64,000 nt of DNA from NCBI RefSeq assembly GCF_048572895.1, contig NZ_CP183878.1, positions 1,116,001-1,180,000 of the forward strand. The letters run 5' to 3'. The position numbers and the translations under genes are program-made. Under the pieces are notes generated by a model, which had not been told where the DNA came from, searched no databases, and saw only the letters and a program-made list of their open reading frames with translations. Origin of the DNA: Psychrobacillus sp048572895 (lineage in GTDB: Bacteria > Bacillota > Bacilli > Bacillales_A > Planococcaceae). Shown piece by piece: positions 8,399 through 18,045 of this stretch (positions are counted from its first letter, which is position 1; each line of letters opens with the position of its first letter).

Positions 8399-9718
8399 AT
8401 GACAAACGCCGTTTTAGATGTAAATGATAAGCCATCAAGTGGACAGCTCATCACCTTAAGTTTTCAGCATATGTTCGCAATGTTCGGGTCGACTATATTA
8501 GTACCACAGCTAGTTGGTTTGAGTCCTGCAATTGCATTGTTAACAAGCGGGATTGCAACAATAATTTTCTTGCTCGTAACGAAATTCCAAGTCCCGGCAT
8601 ATTTAGGATCGTCGTTCGCATTCATCGCACCAATAATTATTGCAGTAAATGGATTAGATGAATCTGGTCAAGCCATTAATCCAGGGAATGCAATGATCGG
8701 AGCGGTTTTTGTAGGTTTAGTTTATGGAATCGTGTCCCTTGTAATTTGGAAAAGCGGTTATAAATGGATTATGAAGCTTTTACCTGCCATTGTTGTTGGA
8801 CCGGTCATTATGGTTATTGGTCTTGGATTGTCGGGCACAGCTGTCGATATGGCGATGAATATAACAAATACTGATACAGGCTTAAAAGAATATAGCCTCA
8901 TGCATTTCTCAGCGGCATTGGTTACTTTGTTAACGGCGATAATCTGTACGGTGTACTTCAAAAATATAATTAGTACAATGCCAATCTTAGTTGGATTAGT
9001 GGTTGGTTACATCTATTCTGTCGCCATTGGAATAGTTGACTTTGCTCCAATAAAAGAAGCGAAAATATTCGCTTTACCTGAATTTTTAATACCTGGAGTA
9101 CATTATGATTTTGTCATCACTACTAATATTTTACTAGTAATGGTTCCAATCGTTATCGTAACAATCTCCGAGCATATTGGGCATCAGCTCGTACTCGGGA
9201 AAGTTGTAGAAAGAGATTATATAAAAGAACCTGGATTACATAGATCATTACTAGGTGATGGTTTAGGAACATTAGTAAGTGCACTTATCGGTGGACCACC
9301 AAAAACGACTTACGGTGAAAATATCGGAGTGTTAGCAATAACTCGTATATATAGTGTGTATGTTATTTTGGGTGCAGCTGTAGTGGCTATTCTACTATCA
9401 TTTTTTGGAAAAGCGATGGCCGTCATTTCTACGATACCAATAGCAGTTTTAGGAGGCGTATCTATCCTATTATTTGGAATAATTGCAGCAAGCGGATTAC
9501 GAATGTTAGTTGATGCAAAAGTGGACTTTGGAAATAGTCGTAATTTAGTCATTGCTTCTGTAATTCTAGTAATAGGAATCGGAGGAGCAAAATTCATCGT
9601 TACTGAAGCACTTAGCATAGAGGGTATGGCTTTAGCAGCAATTCTCGGTGTAGTGCTAAATCTCATCCTACCAGGTAGAAAACAAGCAGAAAGCATAGAT
9701 TTACATCAAACTGAATAA
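8399..9718 (+). CDS. pyrP: Uracil permease (NCS2 family)
   Basis: A 439-residue integral membrane protein with about 14 hydrophobic segments. It is a UraA/PyrP-type nucleobase:cation symporter for uracil uptake. NCS2 hallmarks visible are QHMFAMFGSTILVPQLVG near the N-terminus, the substrate-site segment TISEHIGHQLVLG and the signature GGPPKTTYGENIGV around residue 300. Its place between pyrR and pyrB is conserved in Bacillus. A ribosome site of the AGGTAGGG type precedes the ATG. Confidence 0.95.
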   Translation: MTNAVLDVNDKPSSGQLITLSFQHMFAMFGSTILVPQLVGLSPAIALLTSGIATIIFLLVTKFQVPAYLGSSFAFIAPIIIAVNGLDESGQAINPGNAMIGAVFVGLVYGIVSLVIWKSGYKWIMKLLPAIVVGPVIMVIGLGLSGTAVDMAMNITNTDTGLKEYSLMHFSAALVTLLTAIICTVYFKNIISTMPILVGLVVGYIYSVAIGIVDFAPIKEAKIFALPEFLIPGVHYDFVITTNILLVMVPIVIVTISEHIGHQLVLGKVVERDYIKEPGLHRSLLGDGLGTLVSALIGGPPKTTYGENIGVLAITRIYSVYVILGAAVVAILLSFFGKAMAVISTIPIAVLGGVSILLFGIIAASGLRMLVDAKVDFGNSRNLVIASVILVIGIGGAKFIVTEALSIEGMALAAILGVVLNLILPGRKQAESIDLHQTE

Positions 9719-9722
9719 TAGG

Positions 9723-9847
9723 CCTTTTAAGAAGTTGAACAGTGAGTCAGCAAAAGGTTCGAAATAGCAAGTTGGGACATATTACATGTTCCCACTACTT
9801 GTCTATGCAAAAACGAACCTTCTCGAGACTTTTTCGAGGAGGTTTTA
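9723..9847 (+). promoter_or_regulatory. pyrP-pyrB intercistronic attenuator
   Basis: The three alternative structures expected of a pyr attenuator are present. A first hairpin closes with CCTTTT (9723-9728) and AAAAGG (9752-9757). An antiterminator can form by pairing AAGGTTCG (9754-9761) with CGAACCTT (9814-9821). The terminator has AACCTTCTCGA (9816-9826) pairing with TCGAGGAGGTT (9834-9844), then Ts. The loop of the first hairpin does not contain the PyrR consensus found in the leader. The gap otherwise holds no gene; long in-frame extensions of pyrB into it are rejected. Confidence 0.8.
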
Positions 9848-9912
9848 ATTTTATCTTGCAAAGTCAGTATACAAATAAACTAAGACGTATTAGATATGAA
9901 AGGTGGATATTT

Positions 9913-10791
9913 ATGAAAAATTTAGTATCAATGAAAGACTTATCTGTAGATCAAATACATGCGATATTAGAGCAAGCGCAAGCTTTTCGCGAAGGTGCCA
10001 TCTCCAAACTGACAAATAGATTCACAGTGTCGAACCTCTTTTTTGAACCTAGCACTAGAACTAAGATGAGCTTTGAAATGGCTGAAAGAAAACTAAATTT
10101 AGAAGTTCTTCCTTTCGATTCCGACTTCTCAAGTACATTAAAAGGTGAAACACTCTATGACACAGTAAAAGTATTTGAATGCGTTGGCCTAGATGTATTA
10201 GTAATCAGGCATGAACAAAACAACTTTTTTGAGGAACTAGTTGGAAAAGTTAATACTGCTATTATCAATGGCGGAGACGGTACAGGAAATCATCCGACGC
10301 AAAGCCTTCTTGATATTTATACAATTTGGCAAGAATTTGGCACGCTACAAGATAAAGTAATCTCAATTGTAGGAGATATCGCCCATAGCCGTGTTGCAAG
10401 ATCTAATGCAGACGCGCTTTCAAGATTAGGCGCACAAGTCCGATTAGTTTGCCCATCCGAGTGGCAAGGTGAGTTTGAAGCGTTTAATGAATTCGATGAT
10501 GTAATAGAAGATAGTGATGTTCTCATGATGCTCCGAGTCCAGCACGAAAGACATGATGGGAAGACAACATTTTCTAAAGAACAGTATCATCAAATGTATG
10601 GTCTAACAATAGAGCGAGAGCGGAAAATGAAAAAAAATGCAATCATCATGCATCCAGCCCCATTCAACAGAGACGTGGAAATAGCTAATGAACTAGTAGA
10701 ATGTGATCGGTCAAGGATTTTTAAACAAATGGAAAATGGTACTTATGTTCGAATGGCTATCCTTGAACTGCTTTTGAAAGGGAGAGAATAA
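9913..10791 (+). CDS. pyrB: Aspartate carbamoyltransferase catalytic subunit
   Basis: A 292-residue enzyme that joins carbamoyl phosphate and L-aspartate into N-carbamoyl-aspartate. The carbamoyl-phosphate site FFEPSTRTKMSFEMAER (S-T-R-T) and the KGETLYDT loop are in the N-terminal domain. HPTQSLLDIYTI and the C-terminal HPAPFNRDVEI complete the active site. The ATG at 9913 has a GAAAGGTGG site 6 bases upstream. The upstream in-frame extension overlaps the attenuator and is not coding. No regulatory subunit gene is present, as is usual for Bacilli. Confidence 0.96.
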   Translation: MKNLVSMKDLSVDQIHAILEQAQAFREGAISKLTNRFTVSNLFFEPSTRTKMSFEMAERKLNLEVLPFDSDFSSTLKGETLYDTVKVFECVGLDVLVIRHEQNNFFEELVGKVNTAIINGGDGTGNHPTQSLLDIYTIWQEFGTLQDKVISIVGDIAHSRVARSNADALSRLGAQVRLVCPSEWQGEFEAFNEFDDVIEDSDVLMMLRVQHERHDGKTTFSKEQYHQMYGLTIERERKMKKNAIIMHPAPFNRDVEIANELVECDRSRIFKQMENGTYVRMAILELLLKGRE

Positions 10792-10792
10792 C

Positions 10793-12073
10793 ATGACTAA
10801 AATTATTCAAAACGTTCAAATAGTTAACAATGAAGGGAAATTAGAGACGACAGCTGTTTTAGTTCAAGATGGTAGGATTGCAGCAATTGGAGCGAATGTT
10901 ACATCAAATGATGCACAACAAATTGATGGTAAAGGCCGGTTACTTTCTGCTGGTTTCATCGATGTTCATGTACACTTACGTGAACCGGGTGGAGAGCATA
11001 AGGAAACGATTGAAACAGGAACAAAAGCTGCAGCAAAAGGGGGCTATACAACCATTTGCGCTATGCCGAATACAAGACCAGTGCCAGACACTGTAGAAAA
11101 TTTCTCACATGTTTTAGATTTAATAGAGAAAAATGCACTTGTTCGGGTATTACCTTACGGATCCATTACAATCCGACAAGCGGGTAAGGAAAGAACAGAT
11201 ATCGAAGCATTGAAAAATCTTGGAGCCTTTGCTTTAACAGATGACGGTGTTGGTATCCAAACGGCCGGGACAATGCTCGAAGCAATGAGCGAAGCGGCAA
11301 AATTTAATATTCCGATTGTTGCTCACTGTGAAGATAACACGCTTATTTACGGTGGGGTTATGCATAAAGGAAAACGCAGTGAAGAGCTTGGATTAAGAGG
11401 TATTCCCTCTGTTTCCGAATCAGTACATATTGCAAGAGACATATTACTCGCAGAGGCAGCTGGTGCTCATTATCATGTATGTCATGTCAGTACAAAAGAA
11501 TCAGTTCGTGTAATACGAGACGCTAAAAAAGCAGGTATTCATGTAACAGCAGAAGTAAGTCCACATCATTTATTGCTTTGTGAGGACGATATTCTTTCCA
11601 ATGATGCAGCTTGGAAAATGAACCCCCCACTAAGAGCTAAAGAAGATATGATAGCACTTCGCGCGGGATTAGAAGATGGAACGTTAGATTTTATCGCAAC
11701 GGATCATGCTCCACATACAGAGGAAGAGAAGTCATTAGGTTTTGAAAAAGCACCTTTTGGTATTGTCGGGTTAGAAACAGCATTCCCATTATTATATACT
11801 CACTTCGTTAAAACTGGTGACTGGACACTCAAACAACTTTTAGATTACTTAACGGTTAAACCTGCAGATGTATTTGGCTTTGAATTTGGAAGGATTGAAG
11901 TAGGAGCACCTGCGGATTTAGTTTTAATTGATTTAGAAAAAGAACAAAAAATAGATAAAGAAGCATCTTTATCAAAAGGAAAGAATACGCCGTTTACCGG
12001 ATGGGCTTGTACTGGTTGGCCGCAACTTACCATGTTTAATGGAGAAATCGTATGGCAGGGGGAACAGGCATGA
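10793..12073 (+). CDS. pyrC: Dihydroorotase
   Basis: A 426-residue class I amidohydrolase that cyclises N-carbamoyl-aspartate to dihydroorotate. Zinc ligands are visible in DVHVHLREPGGEHKET (HxH), AHCEDN, the CHVST motif and TDHAPHTEEEK (catalytic Asp and His). The start lies 1 base after the pyrB stop, and the stop overlaps carA by 4 bases (ATGA). Length matches B. subtilis PyrC. Confidence 0.96.
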   Translation: MTKIIQNVQIVNNEGKLETTAVLVQDGRIAAIGANVTSNDAQQIDGKGRLLSAGFIDVHVHLREPGGEHKETIETGTKAAAKGGYTTICAMPNTRPVPDTVENFSHVLDLIEKNALVRVLPYGSITIRQAGKERTDIEALKNLGAFALTDDGVGIQTAGTMLEAMSEAAKFNIPIVAHCEDNTLIYGGVMHKGKRSEELGLRGIPSVSESVHIARDILLAEAAGAHYHVCHVSTKESVRVIRDAKKAGIHVTAEVSPHHLLLCEDDILSNDAAWKMNPPLRAKEDMIALRAGLEDGTLDFIATDHAPHTEEEKSLGFEKAPFGIVGLETAFPLLYTHFVKTGDWTLKQLLDYLTVKPADVFGFEFGRIEVGAPADLVLIDLEKEQKIDKEASLSKGKNTPFTGWACTGWPQLTMFNGEIVWQGEQA

Positions 12074-13185
12074 AAACAAGATACTTAATATTAGAAGACG
12101 GTACTGTATTTAAGGGAAATGCATTTGGAAGTGAAGCAGGAACTATTGGAGAAGTAATTTTTACAACTGCTATGACTGGCTATCAGGAATCTATTTCAGA
12201 TCCTTCAAACTGTGGGCAAATATTAATGTTTACGTATCCAATGGTTGGTAACTATGGTATAAATCCAGATGATTTTGAAGCTATTACAATTGGACTTTCT
12301 GGAGTAGTTATTAGAGAGCTTGCTGAACAACCCTCGAATTTCAGAAGCACTGGTACTTTAAGTGAATTTTTAAATGCAAAAAACATTCCTGGAATTGAAG
12401 GAATTGACACAAGAAAGCTAACGCGGATTATACGTATGCATGGCTCTTTAAAAGGAAGACTTACAAATGCAGATGAAGAAGTGAACGTGGAGCAAGTAGT
12501 AAAAGAACTTCAAGCTACAGAAATTCCAAGAAATGTAGTAGAACAAGTTTCGATAACTCGTCCATATCCAAGCCCAGGTCGAGGGAAAAGAGTCGTACTT
12601 GTGGACTTTGGGATGAAACACGGTATTTTAAGAGAACTAAACAAACGTGATTGTGATGTTATTGTTGTCCCTTATAACACATCAGCAACTGAAATTTTAG
12701 GTATGTTCCCAGATGGCGTCATGTTATCCAATGGACCTGGAGATCCAACTGATATCCCAGAAGCAATTGAAATGGTCAAAGGAATTATCGGAAAAGTGCC
12801 GATTTTCGGAGTATGTTTAGGACATCAACTTATTTCACTTGCATGTGGAGCTACATCCTTCAAATTAAAATTTGGGCATCGTGGTGGAAATCATCCAGTA
12901 AAAGATTTAAGAACAGGAAAAACAGAGTTAACATCTCAAAACCATGGTTATGCAATTGATGCAGATTCTGTCGCAAAAACAGATTTAGAAATAACACATA
13001 TAGCTTTAAATGACGGTACAGTTGAAGGGGTGAGACATACTAAATTCCCAGTATTTTGTGTTCAGTTCCACCCAGAAGGATCATCAGGACCAGAAGATTC
13101 AAAACATTTATTTGACGAGTTTATCGAATTAATGAATGCTAAAGAGCAAAAAGGAGAATTCACATGCCTAAACGTAAAGATATAA
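12070..13185 (+). CDS. carA: Carbamoyl-phosphate synthase small (glutaminase) subunit
   Basis: A 371-residue subunit that hydrolyses glutamine and passes ammonia to CarB. The C-terminal class I glutamine amidotransferase domain has the nucleophile Cys in FGVCLGHQLISLACG and the HPEG histidine/glutamate near the end. The N-terminal CPSase-specific domain has TGYQESISDPS. The ATG at 12070, with a GGGGGA site at 12058-12063, is preferred over the ATG at 12052. Overlaps carB by 22 bases. Lying inside the pyr operon, it is the pyrimidine-repressible (PyrAA) type. Confidence 0.95.
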   Translation: MKTRYLILEDGTVFKGNAFGSEAGTIGEVIFTTAMTGYQESISDPSNCGQILMFTYPMVGNYGINPDDFEAITIGLSGVVIRELAEQPSNFRSTGTLSEFLNAKNIPGIEGIDTRKLTRIIRMHGSLKGRLTNADEEVNVEQVVKELQATEIPRNVVEQVSITRPYPSPGRGKRVVLVDFGMKHGILRELNKRDCDVIVVPYNTSATEILGMFPDGVMLSNGPGDPTDIPEAIEMVKGIIGKVPIFGVCLGHQLISLACGATSFKLKFGHRGGNHPVKDLRTGKTELTSQNHGYAIDADSVAKTDLEITHIALNDGTVEGVRHTKFPVFCVQFHPEGSSGPEDSKHLFDEFIELMNAKEQKGEFTCLNVKI

Positions 13186-16100
13186 AAACGATATTAGTAA
13201 TCGGTTCCGGTCCAATCATCATTGGTCAAGCTGCTGAATTTGACTATGCAGGTACACAAGCATGTATTTCACTTAGGGAAGAAGGCTATAGCGTTATCCT
13301 CGTGAATTCCAATCCTGCAACTATTATGACGGATACGGAAATTGCAGATAAAGTTTATATAGAACCTCTTACACTACCATTTGTTAGTAAAATCATTCGC
13401 AAAGAACGTCCAGATGCAATTTTACCTACACTTGGTGGACAAACTGGATTGAATATGGCAATAGAGCTCGATGAATCAGGTATTTTGGATGAGTTAGGAA
13501 TTGAAATTTTAGGTACAAAACTAGAAGCCATTCACAAAGCGGAAGATCGTGATCTATTCCGTACACTGATGAATGAATTAAATGAACCAGTTCCAGATAG
13601 TGATATTATCCATAATCTTGAAGAAGCGAAAGTATTTGTTGAACGAATTGGCTACCCAGTTATCGTTCGCCCAGCATTTACAATGGGTGGAACAGGCGGG
13701 GGTATTTGTTATAATGATGCAGATTTAGCCGAGATTGTGACGAGTGGTTTAAAATACAGCCCGGTTACTCAATGTTTACTTGAGAAATCGATTGCTGGCT
13801 ATAAAGAGATTGAGTACGAAGTAATGCGTGACTCTGCAGATAACGCAATTGTTGTATGTAATATGGAAAACTTCGATGCTGTTGGTATTCATACCGGCGA
13901 TTCAATCGTAGTTGCTCCAACACAAACATTATCTGATCGTGAAAACCAAATGCTTCGAAATGTATCGCTAAAAATTATTCGTGCACTTAAAATCGAAGGT
14001 GGATGTAACGTACAACTAGCACTTGATCCACATAGCTTTAACTATTATATTATCGAGGTAAACCCCCGTGTAAGCCGTTCATCTGCGCTTGCTTCAAAAG
14101 CAACTGGCTATCCAATTGCAAAACTTGCCGCTAAAATCGCAGTAGGACTTACATTGGATGAGATGATGAACCCAGTTACTCAAAAAACCTACGCTTGCTT
14201 TGAGCCGGCACTAGATTATATTGTAGCGAAAATTCCAAGATGGCCATTCGATAAATTTGAATCGGCTAAACGAAATCTAGGTACTCAAATGAAAGCAACT
14301 GGAGAAGTAATGTCACTTGGACGTACATTTGAGGAAGCAATACTTAAATCAATTCGTTCGCTTGAAACAGGACATTACCATATCGAGATGAAAAACAGTG
14401 AGTCCATTACAGATGCATGGATGGAAAAACGTATTCGTCGTGCAGGAGACGAAAGGCTATTCTTCATAGGAGAAGCACTTCGTCGTGGAGTAACGGTAGA
14501 AACAATTCATGAGTGGAGCCAAATTGATTTGTTTTTCCTAAACAAACTTCAAAATATAGTGAAGTATGAACAAGTAATCCAAGAAAATCCTTTCAACCAA
14601 GAAGTATTATATAAAGCAAAACGTATGGGCTTTGCTGATAAAACAATTGCAAAATACTGGAATGTGAAAGAATTAGAAGTATACAACTTTAAAAAAGAAA
14701 ACGGAATTGTACCAGTCTACAAAATGGTCGATACTTGTGCAGGAGAGTTTGAGTCAGAGACACCTTACTTCTATGGAACGTATGAAGAGGAAAATGAATC
14801 CATTCGTACGGAAAAAGAAAGCGTCATTGTACTAGGATCAGGTCCAATTCGTATCGGCCAAGGGGTTGAGTTTGACTATGCAACTGTACATTCGGTATGG
14901 GCGATTAAAGAAGCAGGTTATGAGGCAATTATTATCAATAATAATCCAGAAACCGTTTCAACCGATTTCTCCATCTCGGATAAATTATATTTTGAACCCC
15001 TAACGCTTGAAGATGTAATGCATATTGTCGATTTGGAACAACCAAAAGGTGTAGTCGTACAATTCGGTGGGCAAACAGCGATTAACTTGGCGGCTGGACT
15101 AGAAGAAAGAGGAGTTAAAATTCTTGGCACTACACTTGAAGACATTGACCGTGCCGAAAATCGTAACAAGTTTGAAGCTGCCCTTCATGAAATTGATATT
15201 CCACAGCCGCTCGGAAAAACTGCGGTAACTGTGGAAGAAGCAACTAAAATTGCACATGAAATAGGTTTCCCGGTTCTAGTCAGACCTTCTTACGTACTTG
15301 GTGGTCGTGCAATGCAAATAGTATATACCGAAGATGAGATCAAACACTATATGGAGCATGCGGTGGAAGCAAGCCCTGAAAAACCAGTTCTAATCGACCG
15401 TTACTTAACAGGAACAGAAATTGAAGTAGATGCAATTTGTGATGGGGAAAATGTATTAATACCGGGAATCATGGAGCATATAGAGCGTGCAGGTGTTCAC
15501 TCAGGTGATTCAATTGCTGTGTATCCGCCACAAAAACTATCAAGACAACAGATTGATACATTGGTAGATTACACAACAAGACTTGCAAAAGGATTGAATA
15601 TAGTTGGATTGATGAATATCCAGTATGTCATTTCCAAGGATGAGGTCTACGTAATTGAAGTAAATCCACGTTCGAGTCGAACAGTACCATTCTTAAGTAA
15701 AATCACATCCATTCCAATGGCGAATATTGCTACAAAAGCGATTTTGGGTCAATCGATCATTGATCAAGGGTACACATCAGGACTTGCCCCAAATAGCCCA
15801 GGAGTATATGTAAAAGTACCAGTTTTCAGCTTTGCAAAACTTCGCCGAGTAGACATTACGCTCGGACCTGAGATGAAATCTACTGGGGAAGTAATGGGTA
15901 AAGACATTACACTTGAAAAAGCATTATATAAAGGATTAGCAGCAGCGGGAATGGATATTAAAGACCATGGTACAGTACTAATGACCATTTCGGATAAAGA
16001 TAAAGCAGAAGGCACAGAAATTGCGAAAAGATTTTACGCAATTGGATTCCGCATTATGGCTACTCAAGGGACGGCAGAATCTATAAAAAATGCTGGAATT

Positions 16101-16361
16101 CCAGTAGACATCGTCGATAAGATCGGTGCAAAAGGAACTACATTACTAGATGTTATTCAAAAAGGGGAAGCACAATTTATCATTAACACATTAACTAAAG
16201 GAATGCAGCCTGAACGTGATGGATTCCGTATTCGTAGAGAGTCTGTAGAAAATGGTATCCCATGTTTAACTTCGTTAGATACGGCAGAAGCAATGCTACG
16301 TGTTATTGAATCGATGACATTCTCTACTGAGACTATGAAGCACCAGGAGGTTAAAGCATGA
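13164..16361 (+). CDS. carB: Carbamoyl-phosphate synthase large subunit
   Basis: A 1065-residue ATP-grasp enzyme made of two homologous halves. Each begins with a pre-ATP-grasp motif (VIGSGPIIIGQAAEFDYAGT near residue 12; VLGSGPIRIGQGVEFDYATV near residue 556). MGGTGGGICYND and YVLGGRAMQIVYTE mark the two nucleotide sites. The last 130 residues or so are the MGS-like allosteric domain. It makes carbamoyl phosphate from bicarbonate, ammonia and two ATP. The start lies inside the carA end behind an AAAAGGAG site; the stop overlaps pyrK by 4 bases. Confidence 0.97.
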   Translation: MPKRKDIKTILVIGSGPIIIGQAAEFDYAGTQACISLREEGYSVILVNSNPATIMTDTEIADKVYIEPLTLPFVSKIIRKERPDAILPTLGGQTGLNMAIELDESGILDELGIEILGTKLEAIHKAEDRDLFRTLMNELNEPVPDSDIIHNLEEAKVFVERIGYPVIVRPAFTMGGTGGGICYNDADLAEIVTSGLKYSPVTQCLLEKSIAGYKEIEYEVMRDSADNAIVVCNMENFDAVGIHTGDSIVVAPTQTLSDRENQMLRNVSLKIIRALKIEGGCNVQLALDPHSFNYYIIEVNPRVSRSSALASKATGYPIAKLAAKIAVGLTLDEMMNPVTQKTYACFEPALDYIVAKIPRWPFDKFESAKRNLGTQMKATGEVMSLGRTFEEAILKSIRSLETGHYHIEMKNSESITDAWMEKRIRRAGDERLFFIGEALRRGVTVETIHEWSQIDLFFLNKLQNIVKYEQVIQENPFNQEVLYKAKRMGFADKTIAKYWNVKELEVYNFKKENGIVPVYKMVDTCAGEFESETPYFYGTYEEENESIRTEKESVIVLGSGPIRIGQGVEFDYATVHSVWAIKEAGYEAIIINNNPETVSTDFSISDKLYFEPLTLEDVMHIVDLEQPKGVVVQFGGQTAINLAAGLEERGVKILGTTLEDIDRAENRNKFEAALHEIDIPQPLGKTAVTVEEATKIAHEIGFPVLVRPSYVLGGRAMQIVYTEDEIKHYMEHAVEASPEKPVLIDRYLTGTEIEVDAICDGENVLIPGIMEHIERAGVHSGDSIAVYPPQKLSRQQIDTLVDYTTRLAKGLNIVGLMNIQYVISKDEVYVIEVNPRSSRTVPFLSKITSIPMANIATKAILGQSIIDQGYTSGLAPNSPGVYVKVPVFSFAKLRRVDITLGPEMKSTGEVMGKDITLEKALYKGLAAAGMDIKDHGTVLMTISDKDKAEGTEIAKRFYAIGFRIMATQGTAESIKNAGIPVDIVDKIGAKGTTLLDVIQKGEAQFIINTLTKGMQPERDGFRIRRESVENGIPCLTSLDTAEAMLRVIESMTFSTETMKHQEVKA

Positions 16362-17134
16362 TTAGACAAGAACAAATGCAAGTCGTAAAACAAAGAATAA
16401 TTGCGACGAACATTTTTGAACTCACATTGACAGGACAGCTTGTACTTGATATGAAACAACCGGGTCAATTTGTCCATCTGCGAGTGTCTGATCAAATGGA
16501 ACCTTTGCTAAGGAGACCAATAAGTATTTCCTCAATAAATGAAGAAACATTAGAATTTACGATGATCTACCGAGCAGATGGTATAGGAACTACACTTCTT
16601 TCTGAAAAAAAACCAGGAGACCAAGTGGATGTACTTGGACCTCTTGGAAATGGTTTTCCAACTGATAAATTAGTAGCTGGTCAAAAGGCTTTGCTAGTAG
16701 GCGGTGGAATTGGTGTACCACCTCTATTTGAGCTATCTAAAAGACTTGTAAAAAGAGGAGTACAGCCTATTCATGTTTTAGGATTTCAGTCAGAAGCTGT
16801 TGTTTTTTATGAAAAACAATTTCAAGAACTTGGAGAAACCTATATTGTAACGGTAGACGGTAGCTATGGTTCTACTGGATTTGTAACAAATGTATTAGAA
16901 ACATTTGAAGATGATTTTGCGGTTTACTATAGCTGTGGTCCAACACCGATGCTTGCCGCACTAGAAAAAATGTACCCAGAAAAAGAAGGCTATTTATCCT
17001 TTGAACAGCGCATGGGTTGTGGAATTGGTGCATGTTTTGCTTGTGTTTGTGATACATCAGAGAAAATAGAAGCTGATTATGTGAAAGTTTGTTCAGATGG
17101 TCCAGTGTTCCCGTCAGGAGTGGTTCGAGTATGA
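16358..17134 (+). CDS. pyrK: Dihydroorotate dehydrogenase B, electron transfer subunit
   Basis: A 258-residue flavoprotein of the ferredoxin-reductase type. The FAD-binding motif RRPISISS, the NAD-binding GGGIGVPPLFEL and the C-terminal [2Fe-2S] cysteines CGIGACFACVC plus a later VCSDGPVF are all visible. It passes electrons from dihydroorotate via PyrD to NAD. The start is an ATGA overlap with carB and the stop an ATGA overlap with pyrD, so all three are probably translated together. Confidence 0.96.
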   Translation: MIRQEQMQVVKQRIIATNIFELTLTGQLVLDMKQPGQFVHLRVSDQMEPLLRRPISISSINEETLEFTMIYRADGIGTTLLSEKKPGDQVDVLGPLGNGFPTDKLVAGQKALLVGGGIGVPPLFELSKRLVKRGVQPIHVLGFQSEAVVFYEKQFQELGETYIVTVDGSYGSTGFVTNVLETFEDDFAVYYSCGPTPMLAALEKMYPEKEGYLSFEQRMGCGIGACFACVCDTSEKIEADYVKVCSDGPVFPSGVVRV

Positions 17135-18045
17135 ATAGATTAGCTACCCTATTACCAGGTCTTTCTTTGAACAACCCAATCATGCCGGCATCTGGTTGTT
17201 TTGGGTTCGGAAAAGAATATGCAAAGTTATACGATTTGTCTAAGTTGGGTGCCATTATGATAAAGGCTACAACCCCGGAAACAAGACTTGGCAATCCGAC
17301 ACCACGTGTGGCAGAAACGCCAGCAGGAATGTTAAATGCAATTGGTTTACAAAATCCTGGATTAAAAAAAGTGGTAGAAAATGAGCTGTCTTGGCTTGAG
17401 CAATATGAAGTTCCAATTATTGCTAATGTAGCTGGCTATACAACTGAGGATTATGTCGTTGTAGCAGAAGCCATTTCAAAAGCACCGAATGTGCACGCCC
17501 TTGAACTAAATATCTCTTGTCCCAATGTAAAGCAAGGTGGAATTACGTTTGGAACAGATCCTTTTGTTGCGGAACAATTGACTAACGCAGTAAAAGCAGT
17601 ATCATCTGTCCCCGTATATGTGAAGCTATCTCCGAATGTAACTGATATTGGAGAAATTGCAAGAGCGGTAGAAGCAGGTGGAGCTGACGGCATAACGATG
17701 ATTAATACATTACTCGGCATGCGCTTAGACACAAAAACTGGTCGTCCAGTAATTGCGAACGTAACAGGGGGTTTATCGGGTCCAGCTATTAAACCAGTGG
17801 CACTTCGCATGGTTTATGATGTAGCAAAACAAGTGTCCATTCCAATTATCGGAATGGGTGGAATTGCAACAATCGATGATGTGATTGATTTCTTATCAGC
17901 TGGTGCGAGTGCGGTTGCCGTGGGAACAGCAAACTTTGTAGATCCATTCATTTGTCCGAAGTTGATCGAACAACTGCCAGAAAAATTAGATGAACTAGGA
18001 TTTGAAACAGTAACCGATCTAGTTGGAAGGAGTCATCGACTATGA
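17131..18045 (+). CDS. pyrD: Dihydroorotate dehydrogenase B, catalytic subunit
   Basis: A 304-residue FMN enzyme of class 1B. The active-site cysteine is in the motif LNISCPNVKQGG, and the phosphate-binding GMGGI and AVAVGTAN segments close the TIM barrel. The ATG at 17131 has an AGGAG site at 17116-17120; an upstream in-frame start at 17089 would lie inside pyrK and is rejected. The paired pyrK confirms the NAD-dependent type. Confidence 0.96.
   Translation: MNRLATLLPGLSLNNPIMPASGCFGFGKEYAKLYDLSKLGAIMIKATTPETRLGNPTPRVAETPAGMLNAIGLQNPGLKKVVENELSWLEQYEVPIIANVAGYTTEDYVVVAEAISKAPNVHALELNISCPNVKQGGITFGTDPFVAEQLTNAVKAVSSVPVYVKLSPNVTDIGEIARAVEAGGADGITMINTLLGMRLDTKTGRPVIANVTGGLSGPAIKPVALRMVYDVAKQVSIPIIGMGGIATIDDVIDFLSAGASAVAVGTANFVDPFICPKLIEQLPEKLDELGFETVTDLVGRSHRL

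Noticed and set aside
9742..9912. N-terminal extension of PyrB
   Set aside because: It overlaps the attenuator, has no homology to the family and lacks an ATG; the start at 9913 has a good ribosome site.
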